Shown here piece after piece: positions 17,627 to 25,801 of a stretch of DNA of 64,000 bases (positions are counted from its first letter, which is position 1; each line of letters starts with the position of its first letter). The DNA lies in the NCBI RefSeq assembly GCF_001870435.1, contig NZ_MDDR01000057.1, positions 186,001 to 250,000 of the forward strand. The letters run 5' to 3'. Below the pieces are notes generated by a model. That model was not told the DNA's origin and ran no database searches. It was given only the letters and a program-made list of their open reading frames with translations. Source of the stretch: Pseudomonas costantinii (lineage in GTDB: Bacteria; Pseudomonadota; Gammaproteobacteria; Pseudomonadales; Pseudomonadaceae). Position numbers and translations under genes: made by a program.

Positions 17627-18822
17627 GCTTGCGGGTCGAACAGAGCCTCAGCCAGCTGCTGCATGAAGCGTTCGTCAGCCTGCGCACCCTGGGCAAACGC
17701 TCGGTCCTGGCGCTGCTGGGCATTGTGATCGGCAGTTCGTCGGTGGTGGCCTTGATCAATATCGGCCATAACGCGGCGGTGGATGCCGCGATGATTTTCA
17801 AGGACATGGGCACCGATACCCTGATCGCCCAGTTCCCGCCCAAGGGCAGCAGCACCGCACCCATGCGCGCCAGTCTCGACCTTGAGGCCGTGCGCCAGGC
17901 GGTGCCGGGTATCGCCCATATCGGCGCGCTCACCCAGTTCAGCGGGCCCATCGTGTTCAATGGCCGCGCGGTCATCGCCAATTTTGTCGGCAGCACGCCG
18001 GACATCAAGGACGCTATGCGCCTGGTCGTGCGCGACGGGCGCTTTCTGTCGCCGTTCGATGCCAATGAAACCTACGGTGTGATCGGTGACCAGATCGCCC
18101 AGGCGTTGGGTAAACCTGGCGACCCGCTCAAGCTGGGGGACCGCATTCGCATCAACGACTACCTGTTCCTGGTGGTGGGCATCCTGCACAACCAACCCCG
18201 AGCCATGCTGATGCCGGTGCAAGCCAACGATTCGCTGTTCATCCCCGCCGAAGGCATGCGCCGCATTTACCCCTCCCCGCAAATCGGCAACGTGATCATC
18301 CGCGCGGCGCCAGGCCAGGACATGGAACGCATCGCGCGCGACGCCGCTACGGCGCTCAAAAGCCAACTCACCGACCACGATGTCGATATCCAGGTGCCCC
18401 AGCAAATGATCGACGGCATGACCCGGCAAAGCCGCACGTTCGCCTACCTGCTGCTGGCCTTGGGCGCCATTTCCCTGGTCGGTGGCGGCGTCGGCGTGAT
18501 GAACGTGATGCTGATGAATGTCTCGGAGCGTCGCCGTGAGATCGGCATCCGTATGGCCTTGGGCGCACGCCAACGAGACATCCGCAATCTGTTTTTGCTC
18601 GAGGCGGTCACCCTCACCGCCGTCGGCGCACTGTGCGGCGCGGTGCTGGGCATGACTGCCGCCTGGCTTTACGCCTGGCTGTCGGGCTGGGAATTTGCCC
18701 TGGCCGCCGCCGCCCTGCCACTGGGGGTGGGCAGCACGTTGCTGGTGGGCTTGTTCTTTGGCATCTACCCGGCGGTTTCTGCCTCACGGTTGCAGCCGGT
18801 GGAGGCCTTGCGTGATGAATAA
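17623..18822 (+). CDS. ABC transporter permease (MacB/FtsX-type)
   Basis: This 399-residue inner-membrane protein has the MacB topology: one helix near residue 30, a large periplasmic domain to about residue 265, then three helices at the C-terminus. Motifs include KRSVLALLGIVIGSSSVVAL in helix 1 and SERRREIGIRMALGARQRDI between the last helices, both characteristic. In MacB the ATPase and permease are fused. Here they are two overlapping genes. It overlaps the preceding ATPase by 4 bases and the outer-membrane gene by 8. The substrate is unknown; relatives export peptides, lipopeptides, siderophores or macrolides. Confidence 0.92.
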   Translation: MSLRVEQSLSQLLHEAFVSLRTLGKRSVLALLGIVIGSSSVVALINIGHNAAVDAAMIFKDMGTDTLIAQFPPKGSSTAPMRASLDLEAVRQAVPGIAHIGALTQFSGPIVFNGRAVIANFVGSTPDIKDAMRLVVRDGRFLSPFDANETYGVIGDQIAQALGKPGDPLKLGDRIRINDYLFLVVGILHNQPRAMLMPVQANDSLFIPAEGMRRIYPSPQIGNVIIRAAPGQDMERIARDAATALKSQLTDHDVDIQVPQQMIDGMTRQSRTFAYLLLALGAISLVGGGVGVMNVMLMNVSERRREIGIRMALGARQRDIRNLFLLEAVTLTAVGALCGAVLGMTAAWLYAWLSGWEFALAAAALPLGVGSTLLVGLFFGIYPAVSASRLQPVEALRDE

Positions 18823-20293
18823 ATGGCTATGGTTGCTCGCACTGGTGAGCCTGCCCGCCGTGGCAGCCGACGTGGTGATCAACCCTTCGGCGCCCAGCAC
18901 CACCCGTAGCGGTTACGACCGAGGCGTGTCGTTGAATGCCCAGGCCACCACCATGACCCTGGGCGATGCGGTGTACCTGGGCTTGCGCAACAACCCGGCG
19001 ATCCGCAGCGCCTACCTGCAGCGGGTGGCGCAGAAGTTCGACCTGCGGGTGGCCGAGGACGTGTTCAACCCCAAGCTCACCCTCAACAGTTATTACCGCA
19101 ACAGCCGTGGTTCGAACGACAACTCGCGCAATGCCAACCTGGCCCCGAACGCGACGTTGCTCGGCGAGTACGGCACCCGGCTAAGCATGGCCTGGACCCA
19201 GCAACTGAACAACGCCGACCGCGCCGGCCGCTACCGCAGCGATGGCCTGGACCTGGCGCTCATCCAGCCGCTGATGCGCGGCGCAGGCTGGGACGCCACC
19301 ACCGCACCGTTGCGCCTCTCGCGCCTGTCGGAGCAGGCCAACCGCCTGAACCTCAAGGCCACCGTGGCGCAGACCATCAGCCAAATCATCGCCACCTACC
19401 GCGAACTGCTGCGCGCCCAGGAGCAACTGAGCATCGTGCAAGACGCGCTCAAGCGTTCCGGCACCTTGCTGGAGGTGAACAAGGCGTTGATCAGTGCCGG
19501 ACGCATGGCCGAGTTCGAAATCGTGCAGACCGAAGCCGATATCGCCACCCAGCAACTGGGCGTAGAGGAAGCCCGCAATCAACTGGATACCAGCCGCCTG
19601 GCCCTGCTTCGCCTGCTGGCCCTGGACCTGTCGACGCCGATCCGCGCCAGCGAAGCCCTGGAGGCCAGACCGATGACCATCGACAAGCGACAAGCCTTCA
19701 ACCTGGCGCAGAACCAGCAGCCGGAATACCTCGCCGCCCTGCTCGGCAGCCAGCAGGCTGACCTCAACCTGGTGATCGCCAAGGACTCCGGGCGCTGGCA
19801 AGTGGACCTGGTGGCCGGGGCCAACCAGATTCGCGATGCCTACAACAACGACAACGGCAATACCAATAACCGCAACTGGGACAGTTACGCCGGGGTGCAG
19901 GTGCAGATCCCTATCGGCGATATCAGCACCCGCCAGGCCGAAGTGCGGGCACGGGTCAATGTGGAAGACCAGGAGATTCGTATCACCGATGCACGCCAGG
20001 CACTGGAGCGCAGCGTCAACGACGTGGTGCGCGATCTCGGCACACGCTGGCGCCAGTATGAAATCTCCCAGCGCGCCGTTGAACTGTCGCGGCGCAAGAT
20101 CGAGATCGAACGGGAAAAGCTCAGCGCCGGACGCTCCACCAACTTCCAGGTGCTGAGTTTCGAGACCGACTTGCGCAACGCCGAAAACGCGCAGCTCAAT
20201 GCACTGATCGCTTATCTGAACGCCCAGACCCAGCTCGACTTGACCCTGGGCATGACGCTGGAAAGTTGGGAAATCGCCCTCAATGACTACTAA
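18815..20293 (+). CDS. TolC-family outer membrane channel of the ABC exporter
   Basis: This 492-residue protein starts with a clear signal peptide (MNKWLWLLALVSLPAVAA, cleavage after AVA). Two TolC-like repeats rich in long coiled-coil helices follow. It should form a trimeric channel across the outer membrane for the ABC exporter. The ATG at 18815 has GGAGG 8 bases upstream and lies inside the end of the permease gene. The longer open frame starting at 18695 reads through the permease in another frame and is rejected. It is not a lipoprotein, unlike the channel at 43127. Its stop overlaps the next gene by 11 bases. Confidence 0.92.
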   Translation: MNKWLWLLALVSLPAVAADVVINPSAPSTTRSGYDRGVSLNAQATTMTLGDAVYLGLRNNPAIRSAYLQRVAQKFDLRVAEDVFNPKLTLNSYYRNSRGSNDNSRNANLAPNATLLGEYGTRLSMAWTQQLNNADRAGRYRSDGLDLALIQPLMRGAGWDATTAPLRLSRLSEQANRLNLKATVAQTISQIIATYRELLRAQEQLSIVQDALKRSGTLLEVNKALISAGRMAEFEIVQTEADIATQQLGVEEARNQLDTSRLALLRLLALDLSTPIRASEALEARPMTIDKRQAFNLAQNQQPEYLAALLGSQQADLNLVIAKDSGRWQVDLVAGANQIRDAYNNDNGNTNNRNWDSYAGVQVQIPIGDISTRQAEVRARVNVEDQEIRITDARQALERSVNDVVRDLGTRWRQYEISQRAVELSRRKIEIEREKLSAGRSTNFQVLSFETDLRNAENAQLNALIAYLNAQTQLDLTLGMTLESWEIALNDY

Positions 20294-21551
20294 AAATAAA
20301 CGCCTGCTCGGCGCCGTGTTGACCGTCTTGCTGGCAGGTGCGGGGATTGCCTTCTTCAGCCTGCGCAGCCCGGCCGCCAACCTGGCCACCGCTGCCGAAC
20401 AATGGCTGGCGGTGAAGCCCGACCCGCTGGTGCATCAGATTGGCCTGGTGGGCAAGATCGAGCCCGACTCCACCATCACCCTCACGGCCCCCTTCGACGG
20501 CAACGTGCTGGACAATCGGGTAGAGCAAGGCCAACGGGTCGAGGCCGGCCAGGTGCTGTTGCAAATGGACCCGGCGACCCTTGAAGTGCAACTGCGCGAC
20601 GCCCTGTCCGCCCAGCTCAAGGCCCGGCGTACCGTGCAGGAAATGCAGGATTGGGACAGCAGCCCCGCCGTCAGCCGGGCGCGCCGCAGCCTGCGTACCA
20701 CCGAAATGACCGCCGGCAACACCCAGCGCAAACTCACCGAAAGCGAAAACCTGTTCAAACGCGGCATCATCCCACGCAATGAACTCGATGACCTCAAGCA
20801 ACAGGCTCAACAGCAACAGCTTGACCTGGCAGCGGCACGCAGTGAACTGCAACAGGCGCTGGATCAGGGCAAAGGCGAATACCGACAGATCGCCGATATG
20901 GAATTGACCAATGCCACAGTGAGGTACGACGCCCTGCACAAGCTGCTCGATGGTAAGGAGGTCAAGGCGCCGTTCTCCGGCATCGTGGTGCCTGCACCCG
21001 GCAGCAACGCGTCATCCCAAAGCGGCGCCAACACTAATGCACCGGTACAGGCCGGCAGCAAGGTGAGCCAAGGGCAAGTGCTGTTTGGCCTGGCCAACAT
21101 CGAACGGCTGAAAATCGTTGCCAAGGTTTCGGAGCTGGACATCAACCAACTGCATCAGGGTCAGCCCGTGGAAGTCATGGGCGATGGGTTCGATGGCGAG
21201 CGGCTGACCGGGTCTGTCAGCGTGGTCAGTGGCTTGGCGATTACCGGCGATAGCCAGGGCAGCGCGCAGTTCCCAGTGACATTGGCGATCCCCAAGCTCA
21301 CAGCACAACAGTTGCAGCGGGTCCGATTGGGGATGAGTGCGCGGTTGACCATCGTCACCTACAACAACGAACAGGCGATCGTTGTTCCGAGCCAGTCGAT
21401 CCACCGTGATGACATGACGGTGGAGTATCGCGCGGCGATGGATAAACCGGTGGAGCGGGTGAAGGTGACTACCGGGCAATCGACGGCGCAGGGGGTCGAA
21501 GTGTTTGGGCTCAAGCCCGGTTTCGTAAAAGTGGACACGACCTCAAGGTAA
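20283..21551 (+). CDS. HlyD/MacA-family periplasmic adaptor of the ABC exporter
   Basis: This is a 422-residue membrane-fusion protein with an N-terminal anchor helix (residues 8-26). A biotinyl-lipoyl-like half (ITLTAPFDGNVLDNRVEQGQ), a long coiled-coil hairpin at about 110-215 and the second half-motif (VKAPFSGIVVPAPG) follow, then the beta-barrel domain. It links the permease to the TolC-like channel. It is the last gene of the operon ATPase-permease-channel-adaptor, an order that differs from macAB. All four genes overlap. A short palindromic repeat lies 13 bases after the stop. Confidence 0.92.
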   Translation: MTTKNKRLLGAVLTVLLAGAGIAFFSLRSPAANLATAAEQWLAVKPDPLVHQIGLVGKIEPDSTITLTAPFDGNVLDNRVEQGQRVEAGQVLLQMDPATLEVQLRDALSAQLKARRTVQEMQDWDSSPAVSRARRSLRTTEMTAGNTQRKLTESENLFKRGIIPRNELDDLKQQAQQQQLDLAAARSELQQALDQGKGEYRQIADMELTNATVRYDALHKLLDGKEVKAPFSGIVVPAPGSNASSQSGANTNAPVQAGSKVSQGQVLFGLANIERLKIVAKVSELDINQLHQGQPVEVMGDGFDGERLTGSVSVVSGLAITGDSQGSAQFPVTLAIPKLTAQQLQRVRLGMSARLTIVTYNNEQAIVVPSQSIHRDDMTVEYRAAMDKPVERVKVTTGQSTAQGVEVFGLKPGFVKVDTTSR

Positions 21552-21564
21552 ATGAAGACCCACA

Positions 21565-21592
21565 TGTGGGAGGGAGCAAGCCCCCTCCCACA
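21565..21592. repeat. REP-like hairpin between convergent genes
   Basis: TGTGGGAGGGAGCAAG/CCCCCTCCCACA forms a strong stem between the adaptor gene and the convergent FAD oxidoreductase. It may act as a shared transcription stop. Confidence 0.85.
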
Positions 21593-21593
21593 T

Positions 21594-22988
21594 TTAGATT
21601 TGCGCCAACTTTGCGGCCAGCGCCTTGGCCTGAATCGCCACATCCGTCACCGCCGTGCTCTCCCACCACAAACCCCGCAACGGCGGGCCCATGGCGAATA
21701 GTCGCTGGCTGACCTGCCCTTGAGCATCAACGACAGCCCCCGACTTATCCGCCGCAATCCCCAACGCCAACGACCCAGGCTGGATCAACCCCCGCTTGAG
21801 CAACTGCTGCGGCAATGGTCGGGCCACGCGGCGCCAGTCGTATTCAATGCCGCTGGAGTTGACCAGGGCCGCACCCGACACCTGAGTAATCGCCTGTTCG
21901 CCCCGGTAACGCAGGCGGATGCTCACGCCATCGGCCGAAGGCTCTACCCCCTTGAACGACGCCGCCTGAATCCGCAACCGCCCTTCCCCATGCAGCCGCG
22001 CCACCAACTGCGCACTCAAAGGCGGCGAACGGTGATGATGACTTTCCCACCACGGCCGAACATGACGCACGAACTGGCGTTTCTCGCGCTCACTGGCCTG
22101 GCTCCACAACCGGCCGATATGCGCGCGCACGGTGTCCAGCGGTGACTGCCAATCGATGCCCTGCGCCAGCGCGATACCGCATTGGCGACGCACCTCACGC
22201 AGCAGTTGCCGAGGGCTGCGCAGGCTGTGATCGTCGGCGAGGAAGTCGACCCAGCTCGGCGGTTGCCGGCGCACATGGGGCAACAGACCGTGGCGCGAAA
22301 AAATCTCGATCGGCCCGCGATGGCCAGCCTGCTCCAGGGAAACCACGGCATCCACCATGGTCAGCCCGGAGCCGATGATCAGCACCGTCGCCTGTGGGTC
22401 GATCTGGGTCATGGCCTTGACGTCCCACGGGTCTACCGCGGCGGCGTTCAAGCCGCTGGATTTGGTCTGCGGCGTGCGCGCCGCCGGGAACATGCCGGTG
22501 GCCAAGACCGCGTAGGCACCGCGCAGTTGCAGGCCGTTATCCAGCGTGAGCAACGTTGAGGTTTGATCAATTTGAAGGTCAACCACTTCGGCGCGGATAT
22601 GCTCCACCGTGGACGCAGACAACGCCTTCGCTTCGGCCAATCTTTGCTGCGCGTACAAACCAAAAATCCCGCGTGGCGGGAACAGTTCGCTGATTGGCAC
22701 GTGCTGCTGGTCGGACTCCGGCCAACCACCAGCGCCGATGTAGGCAGTGAGCCATTGGGTCAGGTCATCGGCGTTGTCCGGGTCGACGCTCATGCGCGCC
22801 GCGTTGCCGTTCAACGTATGGCCCAGTTCGACGGCACTGTAAGCTTCGCCGCGACCGAGCTCGGCGCGCGGTTCGATCACCAGGATCCGGCGCTGACCGG
22901 GCAGGCGTAACAGCTGCACAGCCAGCATCGTGCCGCTCAGGCCGCCGCCGATGATCAAGACATCAGCGTTGCGGATGGATTCAGTCAT
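21594..22988 (-). CDS. FAD/NAD(P)-binding oxidoreductase of the sulfur-scavenging operon
   Basis: This is a 464-residue flavoprotein. An N-terminal Rossmann motif (VLIIGGGLSGTMLAVQLLR) binds FAD, and a second one (TVLIIGSGLTMVDAVVSLEQ, about residue 205) would bind NAD(P)H. It fits the FAD-NAD(P)-binding family related to hydroxyacylglutathione-like and HcaD-type oxidoreductases, with no clear substrate. ATG 22988 is preferred to 22994 because AAGGG then has normal spacing. It is last in a minus-strand operon, 12 bases after the AMP-binding chimera. A role in supplying or handling oxidised organosulfur intermediates is inferred from position only. Confidence 0.75.
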   Translation of the reverse strand: MTESIRNADVLIIGGGLSGTMLAVQLLRLPGQRRILVIEPRAELGRGEAYSAVELGHTLNGNAARMSVDPDNADDLTQWLTAYIGAGGWPESDQQHVPISELFPPRGIFGLYAQQRLAEAKALSASTVEHIRAEVVDLQIDQTSTLLTLDNGLQLRGAYAVLATGMFPAARTPQTKSSGLNAAAVDPWDVKAMTQIDPQATVLIIGSGLTMVDAVVSLEQAGHRGPIEIFSRHGLLPHVRRQPPSWVDFLADDHSLRSPRQLLREVRRQCGIALAQGIDWQSPLDTVRAHIGRLWSQASEREKRQFVRHVRPWWESHHHRSPPLSAQLVARLHGEGRLRIQAASFKGVEPSADGVSIRLRYRGEQAITQVSGAALVNSSGIEYDWRRVARPLPQQLLKRGLIQPGSLALGIAADKSGAVVDAQGQVSQRLFAMGPPLRGLWWESTAVTDVAIQAKALAAKLAQI

Positions 22989-23000
22989 GCACATTCGCCC

Positions 23001-23981
23001 TTACTGTTTACCCAAATAAATGTCATGCAAATCGCCTCGCGCGAGCCGTTCAGCAGCGCTGCCACCCAGGACCACTCGCCCAGTATCCAGCACGTAGCCC
23101 TGGGACGCATAGCTGCCGATGTTGTGAGGGCTCGGTGGTTGCCAGATGTAGGTCAGGCGCTGCAAACCCAGCAGCTTGCGCACACGTTTTTTAAACAACC
23201 GGCGCAGGCCGCTTTGCGGGTGGGCGATGGCCCAATCGCACAAACGTCGACGCCAGGTGCCCTGGGGTGCGAGACGGCTTTCGATGTCGTCGGCCAGGTG
23301 CTGCAAACGCTCAGGGGATAACAGCAAGCCGGTGGGGGCGACTTCGCTGCGATCACGGCGGGACGACGCCAGGGTTTCCGGAAACGCCAAGCCATGGCCG
23401 CTGTTCAACCACTGCTCCAATACCACCGCCAGGCCCCCTTGCCAGTGGGTGCCCTCCTCGCTCCACAGCGTAGTTTCGCCGGTGGGCTGCCACCAGCGGC
23501 TAAGGTGTTGCGCGGGGTCTGCAGGGCCCAGTAATTGAGCGAAATCCACCAAGTTAGCGGACTTCCAATGCCGCATTTGCTGGCGACCCTGCACATAAGA
23601 ATGCGTGGGGCGAATGCGCCATAGCTGTTGGCGCAGGACCTCAGGCTCAAGGTCATCAGCCAGGGTCAATACTTGCCCACCAATCGATTGGGCAGCCAAA
23701 GCCAACAGCAACAGGTTCGGCTCAAAAGCACCGCTGAGGGCCAACCGCGATTGCTCACTGAACCCTTGCTGGCGCAAGCCATCGGCCAGGCGCTCGACAT
23801 CACGCAAGGCGTCGATCCAGCGCCAGGCATACCACTGGCCCTGACGCTTGTGGCGCAGGGCAGTTTGTAGCGGCGTGATCTGCGCCCAATGATGCAGTTG
23901 CTCCTGAGCCTTGGGCAGATTGCCGAGCCGTTCGGCGGGCCACTCCAGAACCAGCGGACGTTTGAGTTGATGCACGCTCAT
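23001..23981 (-). CDS. Degenerate AMP-binding (acyl-CoA synthetase) fragment with a LivF-like tail
   Basis: This 326-residue protein looks chimeric. Residues 1-150 resemble the N-terminus of long-chain acyl-CoA synthetases (TALRHKRQGQWYAWRWIDAL, RLADGLRQQGFSEQSRLALS, FEPNLLLLALAAQSIGGQV). The P-loop-like AMP motif (YTSGTTGxPKG) and the whole C-terminal catalytic part are missing. Residues 255-280 resemble a later synthetase segment. Residues 292-325 (GYVLDTGRVVLGGSAAERL and following) read like the end of LivF, a branched-chain amino-acid ABC ATPase. The frame is intact and lies within the operon, so it may be expressed. Enzymatic activity as a CoA ligase is unlikely. Confidence 0.6.
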   Translation of the reverse strand: MSVHQLKRPLVLEWPAERLGNLPKAQEQLHHWAQITPLQTALRHKRQGQWYAWRWIDALRDVERLADGLRQQGFSEQSRLALSGAFEPNLLLLALAAQSIGGQVLTLADDLEPEVLRQQLWRIRPTHSYVQGRQQMRHWKSANLVDFAQLLGPADPAQHLSRWWQPTGETTLWSEEGTHWQGGLAVVLEQWLNSGHGLAFPETLASSRRDRSEVAPTGLLLSPERLQHLADDIESRLAPQGTWRRRLCDWAIAHPQSGLRRLFKKRVRKLLGLQRLTYIWQPPSPHNIGSYASQGYVLDTGRVVLGGSAAERLARGDLHDIYLGKQ

Positions 23982-24071
23982 AGGGGTGATGCTCCTATTG
24001 GGTGGCTAAGCGTGCGGTGGTCCGCTGGCCGAAGTAGGTGGAACTTCACTTACCGTTTCACTCGACAGCGG

Positions 24072-25463
24072 CTACGCGACGCTTGCCTTACGTAACGCTG
24101 CAAGGTTGCGATATTCGCTACCCGGATGGTTCGCCCCCAGTCGCGCGCCGTCGCCAAACAGCTTCTCGCGCAACGTGCCCTGGGCGTATTCGGTCTTGTA
24201 CACACCGCGCTTTTGCAGCTCCGGCACCAGCAAGTCCACGGCGTCGATAAAGGTTTCATGGGTCAACGCATAGGCCAGGTTGAAGCCGTCCACATCAGTC
24301 TCCTCGACCCATTCCTGCAACAGGTCGGCCACGGTTTGCGGGCCGCCGACGAACAGCGGGCCAAAGCCACCAATGCCGACCCAGTCCGCCAGCTCGTTCG
24401 GCGTCCAGACCTTGTTCGGATCGGCAGTGGAAAACGCCTCCACCGCCGATTGAATCGCGTTGGTGTGCACATGCTTGAGCGGCTCATCGGGCTTGAACTG
24501 GCTGAAGTCGATGCCGGTCCAGCCGGAGATCAGCGCCATCGCGCCTTCGTAGCTGACGTAGGATTTGTATTCGTCAAACTTGGCTTTGGCCTTGGCATCG
24601 GTCTCGCCAACGATCACCGTCTGCAAGTTGAAGATCAGGATTTTCTTCGGATCACGCCCGGCCTCGGCCGCACGGCGGCGGATATCGGCGACGGTCTTTT
24701 TCAGCAGCACTTTGGACGGCGCGGCCACGAATACGCACTCGGCCTGCTCGGCGGCAAACTGCTTGCCACGGCTCGACGCACCGGCCTGGTACAGCACCGG
24801 TGTGCGCTGCGGCGAGGGCTCGCACAGGTGGATGCCGGGCACCTGGAAGTGTTTGCCGACGTGGCGAATCTCGTGGATTTTGCTCGGGTCGCTGAAAATC
24901 CGACGCTCGCGATCACGCAGCACGGCGCCCTCTTCCCAACTGCCCTCCCAGAGTTTGTAGCAAACCTCCAGGTATTCCTCGGCGTAGTCGTAGCGCGCGT
25001 CGTGTTCGGTTTGGGCTTTCTGGCCGAGGTTTTTGGCGCCGCTTTCCAGGTAGGAGGTGACGATGTTCCAGCCGATGCGGCCCTTGGTCAGGTGATCTAG
25101 GGTGGAAAGGCGCCGGGCGAACGGGTATGGGTGTTCAAAGGACAGCGAAGCCGTCAGGCCAAAACCCAAGTGCTCGGTGACCAACGCCATCGGCGCGATC
25201 AGCGACAGCGGGTCGTTGACCGGCACTTGGGCCGCCTGGCGAATCGCCGCGTCACCGTTGCCGTTGTACACGTCGTAGATGCCCAGCACGTCGGCGATAA
25301 ACAGGCCGTCGAATTTGCCGCGCTCAAGGATTTTTGCCAGGTCGGTCCAATACTCCAGGTCTTTGTACTGCCAGGAACGATCGCGGGGATGCGCCCACAG
25401 GCCTGGGGATTGGTGGCCGACACAGTTCATGTCGAAGGCATTCAAACGGATTTCACGGGACAT
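24072..25463 (-). CDS. FMN-dependent monooxygenase of the DszA/NtaA/SnaA family
   Basis: This 463-residue TIM-barrel enzyme uses reduced flavin and O2 to oxidise organosulfur or related compounds. Family features: FDMNCVGHQSPGLWAHP near the start, GKFDGLFIADVLG, the flavin-contact stretch GRIGWNIVTSYLESGAKNLG, and a C-terminal GGPQTVADLLQEW. It is longer than SsuD-type sulfonate monooxygenases and matches the NtaA/DszA group. Its ATG overlaps the preceding stop (TGATG), and GGAG lies 7 bases upstream. The operon carries sfnB upstream, so desulfurisation of a sulfone or thio-compound is the likely role. No flavin reductase gene is adjacent. Confidence 0.85.
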   Translation of the reverse strand: MSREIRLNAFDMNCVGHQSPGLWAHPRDRSWQYKDLEYWTDLAKILERGKFDGLFIADVLGIYDVYNGNGDAAIRQAAQVPVNDPLSLIAPMALVTEHLGFGLTASLSFEHPYPFARRLSTLDHLTKGRIGWNIVTSYLESGAKNLGQKAQTEHDARYDYAEEYLEVCYKLWEGSWEEGAVLRDRERRIFSDPSKIHEIRHVGKHFQVPGIHLCEPSPQRTPVLYQAGASSRGKQFAAEQAECVFVAAPSKVLLKKTVADIRRRAAEAGRDPKKILIFNLQTVIVGETDAKAKAKFDEYKSYVSYEGAMALISGWTGIDFSQFKPDEPLKHVHTNAIQSAVEAFSTADPNKVWTPNELADWVGIGGFGPLFVGGPQTVADLLQEWVEETDVDGFNLAYALTHETFIDAVDLLVPELQKRGVYKTEYAQGTLREKLFGDGARLGANHPGSEYRNLAALRKASVA

Positions 25464-25789
25464 CAAAGCACTCCGTTGAGGTGGTAGTTGCCGACAATCT
25501 GGTATTTCCAGCGCAATGGGTCATCGAGGGTCGGCGGTAGCGCAGTGCGTTGGCCGGTCAGTTCGAATTCGGCGTTGCTGGCGGCAATGAGCGCTTCGGC
25601 GGCGGCGATTTGCGCCTCGGTCAAGGCAACCGGGCTTGGGTGGGTTTCGGCGCGCTCAAACAACGCGGCGGCCACGTCGACACGGATCTGCAAATCGCCG
25701 AAGCGGCTGATCACGTAGGGGTCATCACTGGTTTGAACAAAACGCCGGGTGCTTTCCAACAGTTGGCGCGCCTGATTCAGTACGGTCAT
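25463..25789 (-). CDS. Orphan acyl-CoA dehydrogenase C-terminal domain (SfnB paralog fragment)
   Basis: This 108-residue protein aligns with the last 100 or so residues of the SfnB protein encoded just upstream. Shared features are DDPYVISRFGDLQIRV against QDPFTIAAIGDLEWRV, and DPLRWKYQIVGNYHLNGV against DPARWKYHLIGNFVLNGV. It lacks the N-terminal and FAD-contact domains. It has a strong ribosome-binding site (GAGGAG 7 bases before ATG), an intact frame, and overlaps the next gene. It therefore looks translated rather than decayed. It could be a relic of a duplicated sfnB or a small partner subunit. Confidence 0.7.
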   Translation of the reverse strand: MTVLNQARQLLESTRRFVQTSDDPYVISRFGDLQIRVDVAAALFERAETHPSPVALTEAQIAAAEALIAASNAEFELTGQRTALPPTLDDPLRWKYQIVGNYHLNGVL

Positions 25790-25801
25790 GGGTAGGACTC
25801 C

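Noticed and set aside
23001..23981. Calling this gene a functional acyl-CoA synthetase
   Set aside because: The YTSGTTGxPKG-type loop, the A8 hinge and the A10 lysine are all missing, so only the N-terminal resemblance is real.
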